A DNA stretch of 64,000 bases from Pseudomonas sp. Teo4. GTDB lineage: Bacteria; Pseudomonadota; Gammaproteobacteria; Pseudomonadales; Pseudomonadaceae. The position numbers and the translations under genes were made by a program. The stretch spans positions 1,860,001 through 1,924,000 of the forward strand of contig NZ_JAXCIL010000001.1 of assembly GCF_034387475.1 (NCBI RefSeq), given 5' to 3'. Shown piece by piece: positions 31,039 through 39,987 of the stretch. The notes under the pieces are model-generated. The model was not told the origin of the DNA and made no database searches. It was given only the letters and a program-made list of their open reading frames with translations. The stretch's first letter is position 1. Every line of letters starts with the position of its first letter.

Positions 31039-31521
31039 TCAACGCGCCTCCAGCAAGGCATTCACCTCTGCCCGCGTGGTGACGTGACCGAAGTGATGCT
31101 TCCACAGTTTGATGCCCAGTTCTCCCGACCGGTCCAGCGACGAACCCACGGTGAGGTCGGTGACCAGAGTCGGTGTCAGCCCCGCGTCGAACAGTGCAAA
31201 GCCGGCCGCCAATACGCAGGTTTCGGTCTGCATGCCACACACCAGCACCCTGTCGACGCCCAACTGCTTGATGTACTCGATGGTTTCGGTGGTCTGCCCG
31301 TAACCGTGCTTGATGAAGACCTTGTCGGCCTCGATCAGGTTTTCGTCCTGCGCAGCTGGGTGCCAGCCAAGCTGGCGCTGAAAGGGTGTCACCTGCTCAT
31401 CGTGGATTTCCACCGTGGCAATGGTGGGGATCTTCGCCGAAAACGCGCGCAACCCATCGACAAGCCACTCTGGCGGACTGAACGTCGACTGCACATCGAC
31501 AATAAGCAAGACCTGCTGCAT
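31039..31521 (-). CDS. Isochorismatase-family cysteine hydrolase
   Basis: A 160-residue cytosolic hydrolase. MQQVLLIVDVQSTFSPPEWL (31521) carries the catalytic Asp, Lys is in VFIKHGYGQTTE, and Cys is in VLVCGMQTETCVLAAGFALFDAG, completing the D-K-C triad of the family (isochorismatases, nicotinamidases, carbamoylases). The usual cis-peptide region (LVCGMQTETC) is present. The open frame extends upstream, but that part has no family resemblance. Substrate cannot be inferred from the neighbours. Confidence 0.85.
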   Translation of the reverse strand: MQQVLLIVDVQSTFSPPEWLVDGLRAFSAKIPTIATVEIHDEQVTPFQRQLGWHPAAQDENLIEADKVFIKHGYGQTTETIEYIKQLGVDRVLVCGMQTETCVLAAGFALFDAGLTPTLVTDLTVGSSLDRSGELGIKLWKHHFGHVTTRAEVNALLEAR

Positions 31522-31739
31522 TAAACACTCCCGAATGCTGACGGCGGCCGCCATCAGTTTGATTGCGCAGTGTGCCAAGTGATGGGGGCGTTGGCTATTT
31601 ATGCGGTCCGTAGTTAGAACTTTTCTTTATTTATCGGTCTATGTGTTTGAACCCACTGCGGTTCGACAGGCGCAGCTGGAAAGTTGCCAGCGGCCACATG
31701 GTTACACGTCCCATTGTCCATCAGAGGTTGTCTTCGATC

Positions 31740-32138
31740 ATGAAATTCCACGTCCCACGGATGGTGCTGTTTGGCCTGTTCGCCTTCGCGGCAGTGGGCT
31801 CGGCATCCGCAACACCCATGAAGACCGCACAGCCTGTTGTCGCAACGCCAGTCGACGCCGTCCAAGCGCCGGCACGGCCTGCCGGCAACCCCTGGCCAAG
31901 CCTGGCCAGCGTGGCAGACCAGCAACCAGGGACGATGCTGGCCCATGACGACCGTTACTACCATGATCACCGCAACGATTACCGACGCGACGACTGGCGC
32001 CGGGAACAATGGCGTCGCGACCAGTGGCGCCGCGAGCAAGCCCGCCGCGAAGCAGAGCGCCGCCGTTACTGGGAGCGTCACCACGACCGCGCCATGCACC
32101 ACCGCTACGAAGACGATCACCGCTACTACCGTCGCTAA
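31740..32138 (+). CDS. Secreted Arg/His-rich small protein
   Basis: A 132-residue precursor: signal MKFHVPRMVLFGLFAFAAVGSASA, a Pro/Ala linker, then a basic tail with repeated D-x-W-R-R-E-Q-W-R-R-D-Q-W-R-R-E-Q and ending RHHDRAMHHRYEDDHRYYRR. Many His, Arg and Tyr residues suggest binding of metal or nucleic acid/polyanion, but no named family is recognised beyond similar low-complexity exported proteins of pseudomonads. Start chosen for the signal peptide; ribosome site is weak. Confidence 0.65.
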   Translation: MKFHVPRMVLFGLFAFAAVGSASATPMKTAQPVVATPVDAVQAPARPAGNPWPSLASVADQQPGTMLAHDDRYYHDHRNDYRRDDWRREQWRRDQWRREQARREAERRRYWERHHDRAMHHRYEDDHRYYRR

Positions 32139-32240
32139 TACAGCCCCTACCGCGGCCCAGAAAACAGGAACGACTGATCTGGCGCCGCGGTCAACATCCT
32201 CGACAGTGACCGAAATCGGTCTACAGCACGAGGATTGGCC

Positions 32241-32579
32241 ATGAGTACGCTAACCATCGAAGGCTGGTGCAAACGCGACGCCGCGCAGAAATCCACCCCA
32301 GTGGGCGACATACACTTCGACATACAAGGCCCGACCCACAGGCTGCTGGAGCAGGCGGAAGAGTATCTGCAACAGAGCCATGAGACCGAAACCATGGTCG
32401 ATGTCGACATGGACACCTTGAACCTGGTATTGCCGGAGGGGTATGCGCCGCTGGCCGACTGCCGTTTGCGGGTCTACCTGAGCCAGGAACAGCGCGGCCA
32501 GTTTCACCTGGTCGGCCATCGCGCCAGTGATGGCAGCCTGATCTACAGCAATGCAGTGTTGATCGCCCAGTTGAGTTGA
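32241..32579 (+). CDS. Hypothetical cytosolic protein
   Basis: A 112-residue acidic protein (MSTLTIEGWCKRDAAQKSTPVGDIHFDIQGPTHRLLEQAEEYL... LRVYLSQEQRGQFHLVGHRASDGSLIYSNAVLIAQLS). No signal peptide or membrane segment; mixed alpha/beta composition. GAGG lies 7 nt before ATG 32241. I do not recognise the family. A REP pair follows its stop. Confidence 0.6.
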   Translation: MSTLTIEGWCKRDAAQKSTPVGDIHFDIQGPTHRLLEQAEEYLQQSHETETMVDVDMDTLNLVLPEGYAPLADCRLRVYLSQEQRGQFHLVGHRASDGSLIYSNAVLIAQLS

Positions 32580-32627
32580 GTAAGGTCCATGTGGGTACTT
32601 TCTTGCTCAATAACTAAAAGCTGGCGC

Positions 32628-32725
32628 GGTCCTTGTGGGAGCCGGCTTGCCGGCGATACAGGCAACTCGGTGTATGGCACCGGCTTCGCCGGTGATCGCC
32701 GGCAAGCCGGCTCCCACAGGATCGC
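32628..32725. repeat. REP pair (gccggcttgccggc class)
   Basis: TGTGGGAGCCGGCTTGCCGGCGAT near 32634 and its inverse ATCGCCGGCAAGCCGGCTCCCACA ending near 32720 flank a short inner stem (ACCGGCTTCGCCGGT). Confidence 0.88.
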
Positions 32726-32787
32726 GCAAGCTTGTTAGATGTTGAGCAAGAAAGTTGCCCAGCAAAGGCGATACTAGATCGCTGCCT

Positions 32788-33132
32788 CTACTCTTTGAGA
32801 GAGTACGAACGCTTCAACTGCTCCGGCGTCATTGCATCGAGCTTGCGATTGCGCGTTACACGAACCCGTTGCCCATCTGCGTGCACTGCTGCTGGAAAGT
32901 AGCGGGAGCCATACTCGAAGCTTCCTTGGCAGGTCTGCACAAGCCAAGCCCCGCCCATCACGCCGTTTGTGCCAACGCTCGACAGATACTGGTCAAGCCT
33001 GACCACGCACCCTGCGGGAAAATCAGCCTTTATCAGCCTCACCGACTCCCGAGTGATGTCATCGTCGGCAGCACAGACGGCCGAGAACAGCAAAAAAATG
33101 AGAGCCAAAGCAGGCTTGTTGACTTCAGGCAT
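32788..33132 (-). CDS. Secreted hypothetical protein
   Basis: A 114-residue precursor with signal MPEVNKPALALIFLLFSAVCA and a mature domain of about 93 residues containing two Cys that could form a disulphide (PAGCVVRLDQYLSS... LVQTCQGSFEYGSRYFPAAV). The C-terminus LDAMTPEQLKRSYSLKE is helical. No family is recognised. Codon use is less GC-biased than in the neighbours, which may hint at acquisition. Confidence 0.6.
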   Translation of the reverse strand: MPEVNKPALALIFLLFSAVCAADDDITRESVRLIKADFPAGCVVRLDQYLSSVGTNGVMGGAWLVQTCQGSFEYGSRYFPAAVHADGQRVRVTRNRKLDAMTPEQLKRSYSLKE

Positions 33133-33391
33133 GGCGGAAATCCATTGCGCGCACGATCAAGTGTTAACCAGTCCAAGAGTTGCTGGCTTGGCCTAGTTTA
33201 CCGATTTGAGTTTCACCGTCGATGCTTGATGTCAGGCGCTCTGGTGCAACGCGTCCCATCGATTGCGCTGATGATTACTATCGAGAGCGCCGCCTGTCGG
33301 GTTGCCAGCACCACCTCCTATAATCGCCCCCCATTTCCCCCCCGCTCCACGCGCCTGCTTCAGGCGTCATCCCACCTTGGAACCCGACACC

Positions 33392-34615
33392 ATGCCAAGC
33401 CCCAATCAGCCCCCTCACGTCCCCGAACATAATCAACAGAGCGTCAAGCAGCAGTGGCTGGCGATTCTTTCCGTCGCCGTGGGGGCTTTCGCCCTGGTGA
33501 CCAGCGAATTTCTCCCCGTGGGCGTGCTCAACGATGTCGCCAGCGACCTGGGCATCAGCGCAGGCCAGGCCGGCCTGATGGTGACCCTGCCCGGCATCAT
33601 GGCCGCCCTCGCCGCCCCTTTGCTGTCGGTGGGCATCGGCGCCCTGGACCGTCGCTATCTGCTGATCGGCCTGACGCTGATCATGATCATCGCCAACGCG
33701 GTCGTGGCCTATGCGAGCGACTTCAACCTGCTGCTGTTCGGCCGCGTATTGCTGGGCATCAGCATCGGTGGCTTCTGGGCCACGGCCATTGCCCTGAGCG
33801 GTCGCCTGGCTCCCAAGGGGGTGGGCGTGGCCCAGGCCACCTCGATTATCATGGTCGGTGTGACCCTGGCCACCGTGCTGGGTGTGCCGGTCGGCACCTG
33901 GCTCAGTGGCCTGATGGGCTGGCGCATGACGTTCCTGATCACCGCGCTGGTGGGTGTACCGGTGTTGCTGGCGCAAGTCTTTCTGCTCCCGCGCCTGAAC
34001 CCGGACAAGGCCATTCGCATCAGTGACCTGCCGGCCTTGTTCATCAACCCGCAGGCGCGGGTCGGGTTGATCGCGGTGTTGCTGATCGGCCTTGCGCACT
34101 TCGCTGCCTACACCTACGTAGCCCCCTTCTTCAAGCAAAAGGCCGGCTTTGACGGGCCGACCATTGGCTCGCTGCTGTTGCTCTATGGCGTGGCCGGTGT
34201 ACTGGGCAATATTTTCGCCGGTTTCGCCGCCAACCGAAGCGTACGTCACACGCTGTTGCTGGTCGGACTCATGATCGGCACCAGCACCGCGCTGTTCCCC
34301 CACTTCGCCACCGGCATGACTGGCGCTGCGATGCTGATCGCGCTTTGGGGCTTCGCCTTCGGTGCCTTCCCGGCCTGCGCCAGTATCTGGATGTTCGTCG
34401 TGGCGCCCAAGGATGTCGAACGCGGCATGCCGCTGTTCGTGGCCATGTTCCAGGTGATCATCGCGCTGGGCTCGTTCTTCGGAGGGCGTATCGTCGACCA
34501 ACTGGGCAGCTCGGTGCTGCTGAGCCTGGCCACGGCCCTGGTGGGTTGCGGTTTGGTCACGGTGCTTGTGCTGGGGCGTAACGTCAGTAACAACCTGGCG
34601 GCTCAACCCACTTGA
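33392..34615 (+). CDS. MFS drug/sugar efflux transporter (DHA1, AraJ/YdhP-like)
   Basis: A 407-residue protein with 12 predicted membrane helices and no periplasmic domain. The start MPSPNQPPHVPEHNQQS at 33392 leaves a short cytosolic tail before helix 1 (WLAILSVAVGAFALVTSEFLPVGVLNDVASDLGIS), the signature opening of the DHA1 arabinose-efflux subgroup (SotB/YdhP/PbuE). Motif A is partly conserved (GALDRRYLLI) and motif C-like VTLATVLGVPVGTWLSG is present. Likely a proton-driven exporter; substrate unknown. Confidence 0.85.
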   Translation: MPSPNQPPHVPEHNQQSVKQQWLAILSVAVGAFALVTSEFLPVGVLNDVASDLGISAGQAGLMVTLPGIMAALAAPLLSVGIGALDRRYLLIGLTLIMIIANAVVAYASDFNLLLFGRVLLGISIGGFWATAIALSGRLAPKGVGVAQATSIIMVGVTLATVLGVPVGTWLSGLMGWRMTFLITALVGVPVLLAQVFLLPRLNPDKAIRISDLPALFINPQARVGLIAVLLIGLAHFAAYTYVAPFFKQKAGFDGPTIGSLLLLYGVAGVLGNIFAGFAANRSVRHTLLLVGLMIGTSTALFPHFATGMTGAAMLIALWGFAFGAFPACASIWMFVVAPKDVERGMPLFVAMFQVIIALGSFFGGRIVDQLGSSVLLSLATALVGCGLVTVLVLGRNVSNNLAAQPT

Positions 34616-34622
34616 GCCCATT

Positions 34623-34640
34623 GGGGGCCATCGCGCCCCC
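34623..34640. terminator. Hairpin between convergent MFS and hydrolase genes
   Basis: GGGGGC (34623-34628) pairs with GCCCCC (34635-34640) across a 6-nt loop, between two gene ends. Confidence 0.55.
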
Positions 34641-34645
34641 GTTCC

Positions 34646-35524
34646 CTAGCGCAGGGCTTTTAGCAGCTGTGCAACTACTTGAGCTTCGACGGCACCTTCC
34701 CTTTCATCCGCCTCGAAAGCCGCACAACTGAACGATTCGTCGCCGTTGCCGGCACGATAAACGGCAATGACACTGCCAGGCCCGCAGCCTGTGTGCCCGC
34801 AGAGCGTAAAGCCTCCTTCGACCTCCCCCTGCATAACGCCAAGGCCATAGCCTGGGGTAATCCATGGGCGGCCGGGAATCGGACCACCCAACGTCCGGGC
34901 CGCCTGCATCTGCTGGAGCAAGCCCGTGGGTAGAAGCCCTGTGCAGAACAGGCGATCCAGAAACTGCGCGGCTTGTGAAACAGGGCCTATCAGCAAGCCG
35001 TGATAGACCCAGGCAGGGTCGTACTCCGAAGTACTTCCAAGGAGGGTCGTTTGCAAGTCCGCCCGCGTTCTGGCAAAGCGCACATTTGACAGGCCCAGCG
35101 GGATCAACGCCCGTTGACTCACAGCCTCATCAAGCGTCAGGTCAGTCAGCCGTTCGATAAGACTGCCAACCAGCATGTAGCCAACATTCGAGTAGCGCCA
35201 TGCGGTCCCGGGGCTGTAGCGCAGCCGAGCACCTTCGAGGCGCTGCATCATTTCACTTGCCGGCCAGGCTGATTCGTTGTTGGCAACCGCGGCGTGATAG
35301 TCCGCCAGTTCGCCATAGTCGGCGAGGCCCGCCTCGTGTCGCAGCAGCTGGCGCAAGGTGAACGGTTGATCGAGAACAGGCGCGTCCAACCCAACCCGCC
35401 CATCACGCACCAAGGTGAGGGCTGTCGCCGCCAGCACTGTTTTCGTGAAGCTCCACCAAGGGACCAATGGTTCTGATGGGTCAGGCGTTCGTGGTTGGCC
35501 ATTTGATACGAGTGCACTGAGCAT
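34646..35524 (-). CDS. Class C beta-lactamase-like serine hydrolase
   Basis: A 292-residue serine hydrolase. Motifs: S-F-T-K (SxxK, WWSFTKTVLAATAL), Y-S-N (RYSNVGYMLVGSLIERLT) and H-T-G (CGHTGCGPGSVIAVY). No signal peptide is visible, unlike true AmpC enzymes, so it is more likely a cytosolic esterase or peptidase relative. ATG 35524 (MLSALVSNGQP) is preferred; a TTG-started extension to 35590 would read through REP-like sequence. Confidence 0.78.
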   Translation of the reverse strand: MLSALVSNGQPRTPDPSEPLVPWWSFTKTVLAATALTLVRDGRVGLDAPVLDQPFTLRQLLRHEAGLADYGELADYHAAVANNESAWPASEMMQRLEGARLRYSPGTAWRYSNVGYMLVGSLIERLTDLTLDEAVSQRALIPLGLSNVRFARTRADLQTTLLGSTSEYDPAWVYHGLLIGPVSQAAQFLDRLFCTGLLPTGLLQQMQAARTLGGPIPGRPWITPGYGLGVMQGEVEGGFTLCGHTGCGPGSVIAVYRAGNGDESFSCAAFEADEREGAVEAQVVAQLLKALR

Positions 35525-35656
35525 GGGCTTCCCTGGCGTGTTGTGCGGATCGACAAGATAACGCAATCGCTCCCACAGGGTGGGTTGCAAGCTTGAGGAT
35601 TGCGCAGGAGGCTGGCGTCAGACAGTATCGAACCCCCTGCACCTGGAGCGTTCGAG

Positions 35657-36103
35657 ATGATCCGCCTGGCCAAAGCTTGCGATGAACCCTCAATCAGAAC
35701 ATGCGCCGAGCAGGCCTACGCCCACTATGTGCCGCTGATCGGGCGCAAGCCCGCGCCAATGGTCGCCGACTACGTCGCGCAGATCGCGGCAGGCTTTGTA
35801 CATGTCGCCACCGATGATCAGGGCGGGTTTCAGGGTTTCATCGTGTTTTACCCCGAGGCAGGTTACATGTTGCTGGAGAACGTGGCCGTGTTGCCCAGTG
35901 CGGCCGGCCGTGGTGTCGGCAAGGCGCTTATCGGCTTTTGCGAGCACACTGCCCGGCAACTAGGCCTGCCTGCAGTGCACCTGTACACCAACGAGAAAAT
36001 GACCGACAACCTGTCGATCTACCCAAAACTCGGTTATGTGCAAGTGGCGCAGCGCACGGAGGACGGCTTCAGCCGCGTCTACTTCGAAAAGTCTCTCGAC
36101 TGA
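35657..36103 (+). CDS. GNAT-family N-acetyltransferase
   Basis: A 148-residue cytosolic acetyltransferase starting MIRLAKACDEPSIRTCAEQAY. The acetyl-CoA-binding motif is LENVAVLPSAAGRGVGKALIGFCEH (R/Q-x-x-G-x-G/A type), followed by the usual VHLYTNEKMTDNLSIYPKLGYVQVAQR ending. Acceptor substrate unknown. GGAG precedes the start. Confidence 0.85.
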   Translation: MIRLAKACDEPSIRTCAEQAYAHYVPLIGRKPAPMVADYVAQIAAGFVHVATDDQGGFQGFIVFYPEAGYMLLENVAVLPSAAGRGVGKALIGFCEHTARQLGLPAVHLYTNEKMTDNLSIYPKLGYVQVAQRTEDGFSRVYFEKSLD

Positions 36104-36205
36104 CCCTGCGCATGTGTTCGCGCGTGCCGCCTTGGCTTGCCGCTACGCAATGAATTGGCAACGCATGCCCATGCTAACCTGCGCTCACCTTCCCTCCAGG
36201 TGCCT

Positions 36206-36832
36206 ATGCTCATGCCCATTGCCGACAACCTGATTGCGTTCACTCTAGCGGCCACACTGCTGACCGTGACACCGGGCCTCGATACTGCGCTCATCCTCAG
36301 AACAGCCACGGTCGAGGGACGCCGACAAGGGTTACGCGCGGCGCTGGGGATCAACGCTGGCTGCCTGCTGTGGGGCGCCGCGGTTGCGTTCGGCCTCGGG
36401 GCGCTGCTGGCAGTGTCGGAACTGGCTTACAACGTCTTGAAGTACTGCGGCGCGGCCTACCTGGCCTGGCTGGGCGTGAACATGCTGGTGCGGCCACGGC
36501 AATCGTTGGCGCCGGATGCAACGCAGGAACGCGCAGAGACCAACTGGTTCCTCAAGGGCATGATGGGCAACCTGCTGAACCCGAAAGTCGGCATTTTCTA
36601 CGTCTCGTTCCTGCCGCAGTTCATCCCTCAGGGCCAGCCCTTGGTGGCCTGGACCTTTGGCCTGGTCGGCATCCACGTGGCGCTGGGTCTGTTGTGGGCG
36701 GTGGCGCTGATCGGCGCAACACAGTCACTCGCGGGGGTACTGCGCCGCGAAAAGGTCATCGGATGGCTGGACCGCGCCACAGGCATGGTCTTCGTGCTAT
36801 TTGCCGTGCGCCTGGCGCTGAGCAGGCGTTGA
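36206..36832 (+). CDS. LysE/RhtB-family amino acid exporter
   Basis: A membrane protein of about 208 residues with six predicted helices. Start region MLMPIADNLIAFTLAATLLTVTPGLDTALILRTATVEGRRQGLRAALGINAGCLLWG is the LysE/RhtB signature (TPGPD/TPGLD and G-R-x-x-G). N-L-L-N-P-K-V-G-I-F-Y-V-S-F-L-P-Q-F is the second conserved block. Likely exports homoserine, threonine or related amino acids. ATG 36206 or 36212. Confidence 0.88.
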   Translation: MLMPIADNLIAFTLAATLLTVTPGLDTALILRTATVEGRRQGLRAALGINAGCLLWGAAVAFGLGALLAVSELAYNVLKYCGAAYLAWLGVNMLVRPRQSLAPDATQERAETNWFLKGMMGNLLNPKVGIFYVSFLPQFIPQGQPLVAWTFGLVGIHVALGLLWAVALIGATQSLAGVLRREKVIGWLDRATGMVFVLFAVRLALSRR

Positions 36833-37032
36833 TCACGCTCGCGCCTTAAAAATAATACTTTTGCATATTAGGTTATGCCTAAAGTGCATTTCATATCCAT
36901 TTAGGAAACCATTAGGATTTAGCCACATATACCCTTCAGCTCTTAAAACTGGCTGAAGCACTACAATTTCCGCACATCCTGCACGCTACCCGGCCACGTG
37001 GTGCCTGCCCCCTGATCACGCACGGAGGCACC
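36833..37032. promoter_or_regulatory. AT-rich control region before the ABC importer operon
   Basis: About 110 nt here is clearly AT-richer than its surroundings. It contains the inverted repeat GCATA-N6-TATGC (36863-36878) and two TTAGG(A) motifs near 36901-36917. A GGAGG site precedes ATG 37033. No operator is assigned. Confidence 0.4.
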
Positions 37033-38103
37033 ATGCCCGTTTCTTCCTTCAACCGCCGCCAGTTGCTCGCGATGGCGGGTACTGCTGCGGCAGCCGCGTT
37101 TGTCGGCCGCTTCGCGTTTGCCGATGACAGCCACGTCGGGCACGCCGCCCATGCCGCTCACCCCGTGGGCAGCGGCCTGGACCTCGAAAGCAATCGCTGG
37201 GTGCTGCCCGAGCCACGCAAGATCAAGCTCGCGACCAACCTCAATGCCGTGTGCCTGGCGCCGGTAGCCGTGGCCGACAGCCAGGGCATCTTCAAGCGCC
37301 ACAATCTCGACGTGGAGTTCGTCAACTTCGGCAACTCCACCGAGGTGCTGCTCGAATCCATGGCAACCGGCAAGGCGGATGCCGCTACCGGCATGGCGTT
37401 GCGCTGGCTGAAGGCGCTGGAGCAAGGCTTCGACGTCAAGCTGACCGCAGGCACCCACGGTGGTTGTCTGCGTCTGCTGACCCTGAACGACGGCCCGAAG
37501 AGCCTGGCAGCCCTCAAGGGCGCGACCATCGGCGTCACCGACATGGCGGCAGCGGACAAGAACTTCTTTTCCCTGATGCTCAAGCGCCATGGCGTCGACC
37601 CGGTGCGGGACGTGACCTGGCGGGTGTACCCGGTCGACCTGCTCAGCGTCGCCCTGCAAAAAGGCGAGATCCAGGCCGCCAGCGGCTCGGACCCGATCAT
37701 GTACCGCGTCAAGCAGCAGCCAGGCTTCACCGAGCTTGCCACCAACATGATCGAGGAATACGCCAACATGAGCTGCTGCGTGGTGGGGGTCAGCGGCAAG
37801 CTGGCGCGCGACGACACACCTGTGGCGGCGGCCATCACCCACTCGATTCTGCAGGCCCATGCCTGGGCCTCGCGCAACCCGGACGCGGTGGCCGAGGAGT
37901 TTCTCAAGTTCGCGGTGAACACCTCCAAGGAAGAGGTGCACGCCATCCTCACCGAGCACACCCATGGCTATTACTCGGTGGGCGACACCTTCGTCAAAGA
38001 GATCGCGGTGTACGCCCGCGACCTGAAAAACATCGAGGTGCTGCGCCCCCGTACCGACCCACTGGAGTTCGCGGAGGGGATCCATGCCAACGTATTCGCT
38101 TGA
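37033..38103 (+). CDS. SsuA/TauA/NrtA-like substrate-binding protein, Tat signal
   Basis: A 356-residue periplasmic receptor. The N-terminus FNRRQLLAMAGTAAAAAFVGRFAFA is a twin-arginine-type signal, followed by a His-rich stretch (HVGHAAHAAH). The body matches NMT1/SsuA-like receptors (ATNLNAVCLAPVAVADSQGIFKRHNLDVEFVNFGNSTEVLLESMATGKADAATGMALRWLKALEQGFDVKLTAG; LKGATIGVTDMAAADKNFFSLMLKRHGVDP). Such proteins bind sulfonates, taurine, nitrate/cyanate or thiamine precursors. Permease and ATPase genes follow with overlaps, making a complete importer. Ligand unknown. Confidence 0.87.
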   Translation: MPVSSFNRRQLLAMAGTAAAAAFVGRFAFADDSHVGHAAHAAHPVGSGLDLESNRWVLPEPRKIKLATNLNAVCLAPVAVADSQGIFKRHNLDVEFVNFGNSTEVLLESMATGKADAATGMALRWLKALEQGFDVKLTAGTHGGCLRLLTLNDGPKSLAALKGATIGVTDMAAADKNFFSLMLKRHGVDPVRDVTWRVYPVDLLSVALQKGEIQAASGSDPIMYRVKQQPGFTELATNMIEEYANMSCCVVGVSGKLARDDTPVAAAITHSILQAHAWASRNPDAVAEEFLKFAVNTSKEEVHAILTEHTHGYYSVGDTFVKEIAVYARDLKNIEVLRPRTDPLEFAEGIHANVFA

Positions 38104-39079
38104 GCACAGCCAGGCCGCTCAACCCCCACGGGCGGTAATCTGGCGTGCAGGGCTGCTGGCGGCGCTTGCCTGGGTCGCCTTCGCGCTGTTCACGGGCCTG
38201 TATCCGGACGGCGGCAAGCCATGGCCTTTTACCCGCGAGCTGGCCTTGGCCAGCGCTAGCGTCGGGGTGTTGCTGGCAGTGCCGGCACTGCTGCCGTCGC
38301 TCTTCACCCGCCTGGTCCAGCGGCTGCGGCCGGCGGGCGCCTGGTTGGCCGCCCTGCCCCTGCTGCTGGGCATCTGGCTGCTGGTGACGGCCAAGGTAGT
38401 GCTGTTGCCTGTGCCGTTCTTCGCGCCGCCCCAGGCACTGATCGAGGTGTTCGTCGATGACTGGCCACGACTGGGCGAAAGCCTGCTGCATTCGCTGTGG
38501 CTGCTGCTCAATGGTGTGATCATCGGTGGCTTCGCCGGCTTCATTGCCGGGGTGGCCATCGGCTGGTCGCACCGCATCGGCTACTGGGTGCACCCGGTGC
38601 TGCGCATCCTGGGCCCGGTGCCATCAACGGCGCTGCTACCGATCTGCTTTTTCTTCTTCCCGTCCAGCTGGAGCGCCAGCGTGTTCCTGATTGCCCTGGC
38701 CACCTGGTTCCCGGTCACCGTACTGACCTGGTCCGGGGTGGCCAGCGTCGACAAGGCCTACTACGAAGTGGCCCGCACCTTGGGCGCCAGCTCGCGCTTT
38801 CTGGTGTTGCGGGTGGCGATTCCAGCGGCGTTGCCCCATGTCTTCGTCGGCCTGTTCATGGGCCTGGGCGCTTCGTTTTCGGTGCTGGTGGTGGCCGAGA
38901 TGATGGGCGTCAAGGCAGGCCTTGGCTGGTACCTGCAATGGGCCCAGGGTTGGGCGGCCTACGCCAACATGTACGCGGCGCTGCTGGTGATGGCGCTGCT
39001 TTGCTCCGGGTTGATCACGTTATTGTTCGTTGTTCGTGACCGGGTATTGTCCTGGCAGAAAGGAGCCGTGAAATGGTGA
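38084..39079 (+). CDS. ABC transporter permease (SsuC/TauC-like)
   Basis: A 331-residue inner-membrane permease. It has extra N-terminal helices (about 20-110) before the conserved SsuC-type core: VATWFPVTVLTWSGVASVDKAYYEVARTLGASSRFLVLRVAIPAALPHVFVGLFMGLGASFSVLVVAEM, which contains the EAA loop that contacts the ATPase. The N-terminal extension is longer than in the usual 250-residue SsuC/TauC proteins. Overlaps the receptor gene by 20 nt and the ATPase gene by 7 nt. Confidence 0.87.
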   Translation: MPTYSLEHSQAAQPPRAVIWRAGLLAALAWVAFALFTGLYPDGGKPWPFTRELALASASVGVLLAVPALLPSLFTRLVQRLRPAGAWLAALPLLLGIWLLVTAKVVLLPVPFFAPPQALIEVFVDDWPRLGESLLHSLWLLLNGVIIGGFAGFIAGVAIGWSHRIGYWVHPVLRILGPVPSTALLPICFFFFPSSWSASVFLIALATWFPVTVLTWSGVASVDKAYYEVARTLGASSRFLVLRVAIPAALPHVFVGLFMGLGASFSVLVVAEMMGVKAGLGWYLQWAQGWAAYANMYAALLVMALLCSGLITLLFVVRDRVLSWQKGAVKW

Positions 39080-39864
39080 ACCTCGCGCACACTGCCACGC
39101 CACAAGCAATCGGCATGGCCCTGGATATTCGCGGTTTGAGCCATGCCTTCGCACTCGGCGACAGCCACTTGCCAGTGCTGGACAAGGTCGACCTGCAACT
39201 GGCACCCGGCGAAAGCGTCGGCCTGCTCGGCCCCTCGGGCTGTGGCAAGTCGACCCTGCTACGCCTGGTTGCCGGCCTGGAGCCCTTGCAGGGCGGCCAC
39301 CTGTTGGCCGACGGTGAAACCGTCGATGGCCCCCACCACTCGCGGGTCCTGGTGTTCCAAGACCCCACGCTGTACCCCTGGCGCAGTGTGTGGGACAACG
39401 TCGCCCTGGGCCTGCAGGCCCGCGGGCAGCTCAAGGCGCAGCGGCACCGGGTCGACGACACACTGCGCAAGGTGGGCCTGTTGGAATTTCGCGATGCCTA
39501 CCCACGCCAGCTTTCCGGCGGCATGGCTCAGCGAGCGGCCCTGGCCCGAGCGCTGATCAACGAACCGCGAGTGCTGTTGCTCGATGAGCCGCTGGGCAAG
39601 CTCGACTCGCTGACCCGCATCACCCTGCAGGGCGAACTGATACGGCTGTGGCAGCAACAGGCCTATAGCTCGCTGCTGGTGACCCACGATGTCGAGGAGG
39701 CGTTGTTGATGTGCGACCGCGTGCTGGTGTTCTCGCCACGCCCGGCACGGGTGCTGGCTGAGCTGAAGGTCGAGCGCCCCTACCCGCGCCGCCGCGATGA
39801 CCCGCGTTTGCTGGAACTGCGTCACCACGCCCTCGAACTGCTGGGCCAGGGTCGCGACTGGTAG
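39073..39864 (+). CDS. ABC transporter ATPase (SsuB/TauB-like)
   Basis: A 263-residue nucleotide-binding subunit. Walker A GPSGCGKST, signature LSGGMAQRAALARAL, Walker B VLLLDEPLGKLD, H-loop VTHDVEEAL, and the Q-loop VFQDPTLYPWRSV are all present. Completes the importer begun at 37033. Confidence 0.93.
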   Translation: MVNLAHTATPQAIGMALDIRGLSHAFALGDSHLPVLDKVDLQLAPGESVGLLGPSGCGKSTLLRLVAGLEPLQGGHLLADGETVDGPHHSRVLVFQDPTLYPWRSVWDNVALGLQARGQLKAQRHRVDDTLRKVGLLEFRDAYPRQLSGGMAQRAALARALINEPRVLLLDEPLGKLDSLTRITLQGELIRLWQQQAYSSLLVTHDVEEALLMCDRVLVFSPRPARVLAELKVERPYPRRRDDPRLLELRHHALELLGQGRDW

Positions 39865-39893
39865 CGGTTGTCCAACACTGCCTGGGCAGGAAG

Positions 39894-39937
39894 TTGTACA
39901 TCGTTCAAATTCAGAGGCCGGACCGTTGCTTTGTACA
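39894..39937 (+). promoter_or_regulatory. TTGTACA direct repeats before the MocR gene
   Basis: TTGTACA occurs at 39894-39900 and again at 39931-39937, 37 bp apart; the second is part of a perfect palindrome TTTGTACAAA. MocR-type regulators often bind paired direct repeats near their own promoters, so these are candidate operators. Confidence 0.4.
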
Positions 39938-39987
39938 AATGTATGACCTGAAATGGCGGTTCATCCCTTGCCCCGAACGAGCACGTC

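Noticed and set aside
33278..34621. 447-residue Gln/His/Gly-rich open frame opposite the MFS gene
   Set aside because: Antisense to twelve clear membrane helices; hydrophilic low-complexity product typical of the reverse complement of a membrane protein.
35525..35590. N-terminal extension of the serine hydrolase from TTG 35590
   Set aside because: The extension reads through REP-like sequence (tcccacaggg) and lacks a ribosome site; ATG 35524 is a better start.
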